From: Pantoea trifolii
GTDB lineage: Bacteria; Pseudomonadota; Gammaproteobacteria; Enterobacterales; Enterobacteriaceae
Length of the DNA: 64,000 nucleotides
Assembly: GCF_024506435.1 (NCBI RefSeq)
Contig: NZ_JANIET010000001.1
Location: 1,922,001-1,986,000, forward strand
Reading direction: 5' to 3'
Positions 53,735 to 60,928 of the stretch are shown piece after piece (within the stretch, counting starts at the first letter, position 1; the number at the start of each line of letters is the position of its first letter). The translations under genes were made by a program, and so were the position numbers. The notes under the pieces are model-generated. The model was not told the DNA's origin, ran no database searches, and worked only from the letters and a program-made list of their open reading frames with translations.

Positions 53735-53784
53735 GGTAACTTCTCCTTCAACTCGGTAGCGTGCCCAGCTGGGCATTAACATAA

Positions 53785-53805
53785 AAATAAAACGCTGTTT
53801 CATTT
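53785..53805. promoter_or_regulatory. KdgR-type operator upstream of the enolase/ABC operon
   Basis: ATAAAAC-GCT-GTTTCAT (53787-53803) with A/T flanks, the same form and 3-base centre as the box before the DhuI-like gene (one mismatch between arms). It lies about 55 bp before the enolase-family start. Confidence 0.75.
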
Positions 53806-53889
53806 TGTAATTTAGCGTTCACATTTCGTTTACGCATTAGCCAAAGCGCGGGATAGCGCGGCGATTAATTGGGCATTTGCCCGGTGCGC

Positions 53890-53935
53890 TGTGAGGGTTT
53901 TCACGAATGAAGGGCATTTTGTGAGCGATTGCACA
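53890..53935. promoter_or_regulatory. Two CRP-like sites upstream of the enolase/ABC operon
   Basis: TGTGA-GGGTTT-TCACG (53890-53905) and TGTGA-GCGATT-GCACA (53920-53935), each with one mismatch to the consensus half-sites, 30 bp apart. They lie in the 322-bp spacer between the enolase operon and the Fur-boxed binding-protein gene and probably serve the former. Confidence 0.65.
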
Positions 53936-54021
53936 GTGGGAAAAAGCGGAGGGAATGTAAAAAAATGTGTCCTCGGGGCTTTTCATTTGCTGTCAGCCAG
54001 GTAATAGTGACGCCGCGAAAT

Positions 54022-54040
54022 TTTAATAATAATCATTATC
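54022..54040 (+). promoter_or_regulatory. Fur box
   Basis: TTTAATAATAATCATTATC matches 16 of 19 positions of the Fur consensus GATAATGATAATCATTATC, the last 12 exactly. It ends 16 bp before the ATG of the binding-protein gene. Confidence 0.85.
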
Positions 54041-54056
54041 ATTCCGGGTAGATCAA

Positions 54057-55172
54057 ATGAAAAAATGGCTGTTTGCACTGGGGTTACTGGCGGTGGCGAG
54101 TCACGCTTCTGCTAAAACGATTACCGATGTGGCTGGACGACAGGTTGAAGTCAAAGAAGAATCCAAACGCATCATTCTCGGCGAAGGGCGCCAAATGTAT
54201 CTGCTGGCGGCGTTTGATACCGCTGCGCCGTTCCAGCGTGTGGTGGGCTGGCGCGACGATTTCCATAAAGCCGATTACGACGGTTATATGGCGTATGAGA
54301 AGAAATATCCGCAGATCAAGAAGCTGCCGACCTTTGGTGGCGCGAAAGATGGCACCTTTAACGTCGAGCAGGCGCTGACGCTGAAGCCGGATTTAGTGCT
54401 GATGAACCTCGAATCTAAAGCCGCGACCGATGAAGGCAAGCTGATCGAGAAGTTACAAGCGGTGGGCGTGCCGGTGGTGTTTATCGACTTCCGTGAGAAG
54501 CCGATGGAACATGCTGAGCAAAGCATCCGCATTATGGGCGAGCTGGTCAACAATCCGCAGCGCGCCGAAGAGATCGTGGCGTTCCGTCGTGCGCAAATCG
54601 CCAGGGTGACCGATCGCCTGAAGAACTTTAACGGCACGCGCCCGAAAGTGATGATTGATCGCGCTGGCGGCTATACCGACGAGTGCTGCATGTCGTTTGG
54701 TAACGAAAACTTTGGTCAGATGGTGGAACTGGCGGGCGGCAGCAATATTGCCAAAGATCTGATTCCAGGCACCTTCGGCACCCTCAATCCAGAACAGATC
54801 ATCGCCAGCCGTCCCGATGTGGTGGTGGTGACGGGCGCGAACTGGAAAAACTACAACACCGTTGGCAAATGGGTCGGCGTGGGTCCCGGTGCAGATGTAA
54901 AAGAGGCGACGGCGCGTTTACAGCTGCTGATGATGCGTGATGCCTTCAAAACGCTGCCGGTCGCGCACAACGGTAACGCGCATGCCATCTGGCATCAGTT
55001 CTACGACAGCCCATATCAGTTTGTCGCGATTCAGGCGCTGGCGAAGTGGCTGCATCCTGAACTGTTTGCCGATCTCGATCCGGACGCCACCTTCCGTGAG
55101 TTCCACGAAAAGTTCCTGCCATTGTCGTATCAGCCGGGTTATTGGGTAAGCCTGCCGGCAGATAAGTCTTAA
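54057..55172 (+). CDS. Orphan iron-complex ABC transporter substrate-binding protein
   Basis: 371 residues with a signal peptide (MKKWLFALGLLAVASHASAK). The FecB/BtuF-type helical-backbone fold begins ITDVAGRQVEVKEESKRIILGEGRQ, with NVEQALTLKPDLVLMN, GVPVVFIDFREKP and LNPEQIIASRPDVVVVTGANW. Family members bind ferric siderophores, heme or cobalamin. The overlapping Fur box supports an iron role. No permease, ATPase or receptor gene is adjacent, so it must share a transporter encoded elsewhere. CCMSFGNE is an unusual paired Cys near residue 210. Confidence 0.88.
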   Translation: MKKWLFALGLLAVASHASAKTITDVAGRQVEVKEESKRIILGEGRQMYLLAAFDTAAPFQRVVGWRDDFHKADYDGYMAYEKKYPQIKKLPTFGGAKDGTFNVEQALTLKPDLVLMNLESKAATDEGKLIEKLQAVGVPVVFIDFREKPMEHAEQSIRIMGELVNNPQRAEEIVAFRRAQIARVTDRLKNFNGTRPKVMIDRAGGYTDECCMSFGNENFGQMVELAGGSNIAKDLIPGTFGTLNPEQIIASRPDVVVVTGANWKNYNTVGKWVGVGPGADVKEATARLQLLMMRDAFKTLPVAHNGNAHAIWHQFYDSPYQFVAIQALAKWLHPELFADLDPDATFREFHEKFLPLSYQPGYWVSLPADKS

Positions 55173-55306
55173 GTTTTAATATGTTAGATAAGTGTTAAAC
55201 GTTACTGTTTATCTTTACTAATATTTCACAGGTGGTGGCACGTTGTTTCAGAAAAGCGAAACGCGTGCGCCATTTGATGTTAATACGGTAAAAGGGAGAG
55301 AGAGTA

Positions 55307-55729
55307 ATGTTTCATACCTCAGGAAGATCGGTGTTCGGTGTGACGTTGTATACGCTGCTGGAACCGTTGCCGCTGGGCTTTTTTGTTGCCGCCTGGTTTT
55401 TCGATATCCTCTATTTGCAAACCTTCGTCATCATGTGGACCAAATCGGCCAGCTGGCTGATCACCATTGGTCTGGTGCTGGCTATCCTGCCACGATTTAT
55501 CAGTTTGGTTTATTTATTCCGTGGCGCGCGGCCGAATGAGAAAACCCATTTCTGGCTGTCGCTGCTGGCAATCGTACTGGCGGTGGTGAATGCCTTTATT
55601 CACAGTCGCGATGCGTACGCGGTGGTGCCACTGGGCGTGACGCTGTCGACGTTGGTGGTGGCGCTGCTGCTGATCGCTAACGTGCAGCTGGTGTTGCGCG
55701 AACGCCGCACGCAAGGAGGTCGCGTATGA
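55307..55729 (+). CDS. DUF2231-like small inner-membrane protein
   Basis: 140 residues with GGGAGAG before the ATG. Four membrane helices (VTLYTLLEPLPLGFFVAAWFFDIL, SWLITIGLVLAILPRFISLVYLF, FWLSLLAIVLAVVNAFIH, PLGVTLSTLVVALLLIANV) in the DUF2231 pattern, including the His-Ser-Arg after helix 3. It overlaps the start of the PQQ-type dehydrogenase by 4 bp, so the two probably work together; it may anchor the dehydrogenase or pass on electrons. That role is inferred. Confidence 0.82.
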   Translation: MFHTSGRSVFGVTLYTLLEPLPLGFFVAAWFFDILYLQTFVIMWTKSASWLITIGLVLAILPRFISLVYLFRGARPNEKTHFWLSLLAIVLAVVNAFIHSRDAYAVVPLGVTLSTLVVALLLIANVQLVLRERRTQGGRV

Positions 55730-57018
55730 AACACTTACTCAGCGCGGTAGCCATCGCGATGCTGCTCAGCGCCTGTGACGACGGGGCGCTGATCGATCCT
55801 CAAAAGCAAATTGGCCCAAATCCTGAACTGCCACAAGCGCAGAACTTCTTCATGCCGCCGATGCAGGTGCCGGAAGGCACGCCGTGGAAAGCCGGTGAAA
55901 TGCCGAAAGTGGCGGATGGGTTGAAGATCGAAAAGATCGCCGACAATCTGCAGCATCCGCGTCAGGTGTTGGTGCTGCCGAACAATGACGTGCTGGTGGC
56001 GGAATCCAATGGCACACCGAAACCGACCACCGCGCCAAAACAGCTGATTATGGGCATTGTGCAGAAAGCGTCCGGCAAGGGCGGCGAGGGCGGCAATCGC
56101 ATCACCTTGTTGCGGAACGTTAACGGCAAATGGGAGCAACATCGCTTTATCGACAACCTGACGGCGCCGTTTGGTATGCAGCTGGTGGGCGACACGCTAT
56201 ATGTGGCGAACGCCGATAGCCTGGTGAAATTCCCGTATCAAACCGGGCAAACCGAGATCCGCATGCCGCCGGTAGAAGTGACCGAACTGCCGGGCGGGCC
56301 GATTAACCATCACTGGACCAAATCGCTGCTCGCCAGCCCCGACGGCAGCAAGCTGTATGTCGGCGTGGGATCGAACAGTAACGTGACGGAAAACGGTATT
56401 GGCGAAGAGTATCGCCGTGCGGCGGTGCTGGAAGTGGATGCGGCCAGCGGCGCCAGCCGGATTTATGCCAGCGGCCTGCGCAATCCAACCGGCTTACAGT
56501 GGGAACCGCAGAGCGGCAAGCTGTGGGCTGTCGTCAATGAACGTGATGAAATCGGTTCGGATTTAGTGCCGGATTACCTGACGTCGGTGCAGGACAAAGG
56601 CTTCTACGGCTGGCCGTACAGCTATTATGGTCAACATGTCGATGAACGCGCGCAGCCGCAAAGGCCGGATCTGGTGGAGAAGGCGATCAAACCAGATTAC
56701 GCCCTAAGCTCACACGTTGCACCGCTCGGCTTGTTGTTCTACGGCGCGGATAATATGCCGCAGTATCGCGGCGGCGCGTTTATCAGCGAGCACGGCAGCT
56801 GGAACCGCACGCCGCTCAACGGCTATCAGGTGGTGTGGGTGAAATTCGAGAACGGTAAACCGGTAGGGCAGCCACAGCCGGTGGTGACCGGTTTCCTGAC
56901 CGACGATCAGAAGCAGGTGCGCGGTTTGCCGGTGGGTTTAGCCACCGATCAGCAGGGCGGCGTGTTGATTGCCGATGATGCGGGAAATACCATTTGGCGT
57001 ATCAGTTCCGCCAGATAA
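55726..57018 (+). CDS. PQQ-dependent sorbosone/aldose dehydrogenase family lipoprotein
   Basis: 430 residues. The N-terminal signal with lipobox LLSAC marks a lipoprotein. The rest is a six-bladed propeller of the soluble glucose dehydrogenase/YliI/sorbosone dehydrogenase family: LQHPRQVLVLPNNDVLVAESNG, FGMQLVGDTLYVANADSLVKFPY, GVGSNSNVTENG, YASGLRNPTGLQWEPQSGKLWAVVNERDEIG, and FISEHGSWNRTPLNGYQV. The family oxidises aldoses or L-sorbosone with PQQ. The operon with a DUF2231 protein is common for this group. It is a likely user of the PQQ made by pqqA-F in this window. Confidence 0.88.
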   Translation: MKHLLSAVAIAMLLSACDDGALIDPQKQIGPNPELPQAQNFFMPPMQVPEGTPWKAGEMPKVADGLKIEKIADNLQHPRQVLVLPNNDVLVAESNGTPKPTTAPKQLIMGIVQKASGKGGEGGNRITLLRNVNGKWEQHRFIDNLTAPFGMQLVGDTLYVANADSLVKFPYQTGQTEIRMPPVEVTELPGGPINHHWTKSLLASPDGSKLYVGVGSNSNVTENGIGEEYRRAAVLEVDAASGASRIYASGLRNPTGLQWEPQSGKLWAVVNERDEIGSDLVPDYLTSVQDKGFYGWPYSYYGQHVDERAQPQRPDLVEKAIKPDYALSSHVAPLGLLFYGADNMPQYRGGAFISEHGSWNRTPLNGYQVVWVKFENGKPVGQPQPVVTGFLTDDQKQVRGLPVGLATDQQGGVLIADDAGNTIWRISSAR

Positions 57019-57032
57019 TTAATCGCGGGCAA

Positions 57033-57069
57033 TAAAAAAGGATTTGGCTTAACGCCAAATCCTTTTTTT
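57033..57069. terminator. Bidirectional terminator between the dehydrogenase and the antitoxin RNA gene
   Basis: GGATTTGGC (57040-57048), loop TTAAC, GCCAAATCC (57054-57062), flanked by AAAAAA on the left and TTTTTTT on the right. It can end the dehydrogenase transcript (rightward) and the predicted antitoxin RNA (leftward). Confidence 0.9.
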
Positions 57070-57126
57070 ATGTTCGCTAACCGGCTGGTAACCGCGCCGC
57101 GAACGGGGTGCTCAGCACTCCTCACA
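57033..57126 (-). ncRNA. Predicted antisense RNA antitoxin (IstR-like) of a type I toxin system
   Basis: On the minus strand a strong sigma-70 promoter is present: TTGAAA (57161-57156), 17-bp spacer, TATTAT (57138-57133). Transcription should start near 57126. The first 17 nt of the RNA are then TGTGAGGAGTGCTGAGC, exactly complementary to the leader of the toxin mRNA at 57305-57321. A stem GTTCGC...GCGAAC and the terminator 57062-57040 follow, giving an RNA of about 94 nt. The layout is that of IstR-1 opposite tisB and of OrzO opposite zorO in E. coli. No experimental evidence; predicted entirely from the sequence. Confidence 0.8.
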
Positions 57127-57173
57127 CAGGCGATAATAAAATGTGCGGCGATATATTTCAAGTTTTGCCATAA

Positions 57174-57193
57174 TACTGTATGGTTATACAGGT
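57174..57193 (+). promoter_or_regulatory. LexA (SOS) box in the toxin promoter
   Basis: TACTGTATGGTTATACAGGT contains CTGT-N8-ACAG (57176-57191), the invariant LexA core, with A/T-rich centre. It lies between the divergent antitoxin promoter and the toxin leader; a -10-like TATACA (57185-57190) is inside it. Suggests that DNA damage induces the toxin mRNA. Confidence 0.88.
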
Positions 57194-57401
57194 GTTGAGT
57201 GACGAGCGAAGCCTCATTGTTTTTCTGATGACTCCAGGGGCGCGGATAGTCAAATCCCGGCAGGTTTCAGGTGGTGCTGGCCTGTGGCTTTTACAATGAG
57301 AGCCGCTCAGCACTCCTCACAATTGTGCTTAGGCGGTCGGCGGGTGGAGTCAAAGCCCCGGCCGCTGAAAGGCGCGCTCCTCTCAGAGGAGAAGGAAAGT
57401 G

Positions 57402-57491
57402 ATGGAACTTGTTCGATTGCTGCTGGACATCGTCCGCATCATTCTTCAAATCATCGTTGCCCTTTTGCAACTGACCGGTCAGGCACACTGA
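57402..57491 (+). CDS. Small hydrophobic toxin peptide, TisB/ZorO-like
   Basis: 29 residues, MELVRLLLDIVRIILQIIVA then LLQLTGQAH, the same length as E. coli TisB and ZorO, with the same single amphipathic membrane helix with a few charged residues. Such peptides insert in the inner membrane and collapse the proton gradient, favouring persistence. A strong ribosome site (GGAGAAGGA) precedes the ATG, but its GAGGAG (57386-57391) is complementary to CTCCTC (57377-57382) and may be hidden in the RNA. The leader of about 200 nt contains the 17-nt antitoxin pairing site. Identity with TisB itself is not claimed. Confidence 0.8.
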   Translation: MELVRLLLDIVRIILQIIVALLQLTGQAH

Positions 57492-57505
57492 TCGGAACTT
57501 GAGAC

Positions 57506-57534
57506 AAGGCGGAGCTCACCCCTCCGCCTTTTTT
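57506..57534 (+). terminator. Rho-independent terminator of the toxin mRNA
   Basis: AAGGCGGAG (57506-57514), loop CTCACCC, CTCCGCCTT (57522-57530) and TTTT, starting 14 bp after the toxin stop codon. Confidence 0.92.
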
Positions 57535-57607
57535 CGCGTGGATCAAAGTCCGCTGCGCTAAAAACGCTACTATCCTCAACTCATTCTGTAGTGCGAGGAA
57601 GTGCATC

Positions 57608-58990
57608 ATGGCAATTATGTTCGGGCCGATTAGCGCGCCGGTGACGTTCAGCGACGTTGAACCGGTTTTTCTCACCGATGACACGCTGCAGGCGCGTAAA
57701 AACGCGCTGCTGGCGGGCATGCAGCGCGAGGGTTTTGACTGGCTGGTGATCTATGCCGACAAGGAACACGGCGGCAATTTCGAATATCTCACCGGATTTA
57801 TCCCGCGTTTCGAAGAAGGATTGCTGCTGCTGAATCACTCCGGAGCTTGCACGCTGGTGCTGGGCAACGAAAACCTCAAAATGGCGCGCTTCTCACGCAC
57901 CTCTGCTGCACTGGTGCACACGCCATACTTCTCGCTACCCAATCAGCCGATGGACAATGAAGCGCCGCTGGAAAGCCTGTTCAAAGACGCTGGCTTAGCC
58001 AACGGCCATAAAGTCGGGCTGGTGGGCTGGAAGATGTTTACGCCTGCTGCGGGTAATAGGCGTGCAATGTTTGATTTGCCGTATTTTATCGTCGACGCCA
58101 TTCAGCGCACGCTTAGCGATAACGCCATATTAGAAAATGCCATCCACTTATTTATTGGCGATCACGGCGCGCGCACCACCTGCAATGCCAATGAAATCGC
58201 GCATTACGAATATGGCGCAAACCTCGCATCAAATTGCATGCTGGACGCGCTGAATGCCATCGAGGTGGGCGTGCGTGAAACCGAGTTGGGCGCGTTACTT
58301 CAGGCGGAAGGGCAATGCAACACGGTGGTGACCATTGCCGCGACCGGCAGTCGTTTCGACAAGGCGAATCTCTATCCGACTTACAAAAAAGTGCAGCGCG
58401 GCGATCCGCTCTCGCTGACCACCGCCTTTAAAGGCGGACTCTCCAGCCGCAGCGGTTTTGTTATTGCCGAGCAAAGCGAACTGCCGCCAGACCAGCAAGA
58501 TTATTTGGATCGCATCGCCAAACCTTATTTCACTGCGGTGGTAGCGTGGCTGGAAAATATTCGCTGCGGCATGAGCGGCGGGGCGCTGTATCAGCTTATC
58601 GAGCAGGTGTTGCCGAAAGAGCACTTCGGCTGGCATCTCAATCCGGGACATCTGGTGGCGGATGAAGAGTGGATGTCTTCGCCGATTTATCATCATTCCA
58701 CCGAATTGCTCAAAAGCGGCATGATGCTGCAAATTGATATCATCCCATCGGTGCCGGGCTACAACGGTGCCAGCGCCGAAGAATGTGTGCTACTGGCTGA
58801 TGCAGCGCTACAAAGCGATATCCGCAATCAATATCCGGCGCTGTGGCAGCGTATCGAAACCCGCCGCCGTTATCTGCGCGAAACCATCGGCATTCAGCTC
58901 AGTGATGAAATCTTGCCTTTATCGAATAGCGTGGCGTATTTGCGTCCGTTTTTTCTGGCGAAGGATTTGGCGTTGAGCGTGGTGAGTTAA
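57608..58990 (+). CDS. M24-family (pita-bread fold) protein with altered metal ligands
   Basis: 460 residues: an N-terminal creatinase-type domain (about 1-170, FDWLVIYADKEHGGNFEYLTGFIPRFEE) and a C-terminal pita-bread domain. His (HLNPGHLVADEEWM) and one Glu (NGASAEECVLLAD) of the metal site are visible. Where aminopeptidase P or prolidase has the two Asp ligands (D-x10-D), this protein has GDPLSLTTAFKGGLSSRSGF with Thr/Ser and Arg. It may be a metal-free hydrolase like creatinase, or inactive. Substrate unknown. It stands alone between the toxin locus and a convergent LysR gene. Confidence 0.82.
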   Translation: MAIMFGPISAPVTFSDVEPVFLTDDTLQARKNALLAGMQREGFDWLVIYADKEHGGNFEYLTGFIPRFEEGLLLLNHSGACTLVLGNENLKMARFSRTSAALVHTPYFSLPNQPMDNEAPLESLFKDAGLANGHKVGLVGWKMFTPAAGNRRAMFDLPYFIVDAIQRTLSDNAILENAIHLFIGDHGARTTCNANEIAHYEYGANLASNCMLDALNAIEVGVRETELGALLQAEGQCNTVVTIAATGSRFDKANLYPTYKKVQRGDPLSLTTAFKGGLSSRSGFVIAEQSELPPDQQDYLDRIAKPYFTAVVAWLENIRCGMSGGALYQLIEQVLPKEHFGWHLNPGHLVADEEWMSSPIYHHSTELLKSGMMLQIDIIPSVPGYNGASAEECVLLADAALQSDIRNQYPALWQRIETRRRYLRETIGIQLSDEILPLSNSVAYLRPFFLAKDLALSVVS

Positions 58991-59003
58991 TGTAATTAGT
59001 TGA

Positions 59004-59027
59004 GGTCGCCATGAATGGCGACCCTAC
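59004..59027 (-). repeat. REP-like palindrome, copy 9 (reverse)
   Basis: GGTCGCCAT-GA-ATGGCGACC followed by CTAC, 14 bp after the M24 stop. Confidence 0.85.
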
Positions 59028-59042
59028 AAAATCGTGCTCAAT

Positions 59043-59066
59043 GTAGGGTCACCATTTATGGTGACC
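59043..59066 (+). repeat. REP-like palindrome, copy 10 (forward)
   Basis: GTAG then GGTCACCAT-TT-ATGGTGACC, with compensating changes on both arms that keep the palindrome perfect. It is paired tail to tail with copy 9 (15 bp between CTAC and GTAG) in the convergent M24/LysR spacer. Confidence 0.85.
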
Positions 59067-59088
59067 CAAAGGCTCCTTTGACGAGCTT

Positions 59089-60009
<921 letters not shown>

Positions 60010-60028
60010 TCAAAAGAGGGCACGCAAA

Positions 60029-60805
60029 TTAGTTAGGCGGATTGTTGGTGGCGTACAGCGGCCAGGATTCAAACAGATAGCCGTCGAAATCGATATCATC
60101 AACGTCTGAGAACTCCAGCAGCCGTTGTTTCACGTTTTCCAGATGTTGCCACATCGCCAGTTTGGCGGCGCGCGCGTCTTTTTTGATCAGCGTCGCGAGG
60201 ATCTTTTTGTGATCGTCGAGCCACTGTTTACGGTAATTGTTGTTAACCAGGTGGCGATGCAGTTGGCTCCACATCACGTTATCTTCGCGCCATTGCCAGG
60301 ATTGCTTGAACAGCTCAACCAGCATGCTGTTGTGCGTGGCTTCGGCAATCGCCAGATGGAAATCACGATCGCCATTTTCGCTTTGGTTGACCGCACCCGA
60401 AGCCAGCTCTTTCTCTTCCAGCTCCAGCGCCTGGCGCATCTTCATGATGTCTTCACGCGTGGCTTGCAGCGCGGCAAACTCAGCGATATTGCTCTCCAGC
60501 AGCTGGCGCGCCTGCAACATCTCAAACGGTCCTGCATCGTTGCTGGCCTTGTGAAGCGAAACAGGCTGTTGCGGCGAGTCGTGAATCACGTAGATGCCCG
60601 CACCGCGACGCACCTCGATTAATCCTTCGAGCTCCAGCATGATCAGCGCTTCACGCACCAGCGTGCGCGTCACGTCCAGCAGCGCGGCGAGTTCGCGCTC
60701 CGGCGGCAGACGTTCGCCCACCGCATACTGCTTCTGGGTGATCATCTGGCGGAGCATTTCCCCGACTTCCTGATAAGGGCGCTGTGCTGAAGTTTGAGTT
60801 TTCAT
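60029..60805 (-). CDS. uxuR: UxuR, GntR-family repressor of hexuronate genes
   Basis: 258 residues, aligning with E. coli UxuR along its length (MKTQTSAQRPYQEVGEMLRQ, GERLPPERELAALLDVTRTLVREALIMLELEGLIEVRRGAGIYV; NDAGPFEMLQARQLLESNIAEFAALQATREDI; KKDARAAKLAMWQHLENVKQRLLEFS). The FadR-type C-domain binds fructuronate in UxuR; ExuR is less similar. It should repress uxuA-uxaC and the divergent transporter through the palindromes at 63553-63670. Confidence 0.95.
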   Translation of the reverse strand: MKTQTSAQRPYQEVGEMLRQMITQKQYAVGERLPPERELAALLDVTRTLVREALIMLELEGLIEVRRGAGIYVIHDSPQQPVSLHKASNDAGPFEMLQARQLLESNIAEFAALQATREDIMKMRQALELEEKELASGAVNQSENGDRDFHLAIAEATHNSMLVELFKQSWQWREDNVMWSQLHRHLVNNNYRKQWLDDHKKILATLIKKDARAAKLAMWQHLENVKQRLLEFSDVDDIDFDGYLFESWPLYATNNPPN

Positions 60806-60892
60806 CGTGCTCTTTTCTGTGTGTTAAAGGATTCACAACCTCTGATACAGCCTCACTCAGAGACGCGCACTATAGCATAGCGAATAAGAATC

Positions 60893-60919
60893 GGCCTGGT
60901 CACGACGTGCAGTGTCAGG
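60893..60919 (-). terminator. Hairpin between uxaC and uxuR
   Basis: GGCCTG (60893-60898) and CAGGCC pair across about 15 bases beyond the uxaC stop. No T-run is obvious, so this is a weak or partial terminator. The uxuA-uxaC message may continue into uxuR. Confidence 0.4.
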
Positions 60920-60928
60920 CCTTCATTA

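Noticed and set aside
53735..53803. N-terminal extension of the enolase-family protein
   Set aside because: It would begin inside the KdgR-type box. The GTG at 53734 has GGAG at proper spacing and gives the normal family start.
57110..57321. The 17-nt direct repeat as attachment-site or transposon footprint
   Set aside because: There is no integrase or transposase between the copies, and the position at the start of a predicted antisense RNA gives a better explanation.
57284..57502. 72-codon frame covering the toxin gene in another frame
   Set aside because: No ribosome site or domain, and it runs through the antitoxin pairing site and the toxin terminator region. The 29-codon frame has the ribosome site and membrane-helix character.
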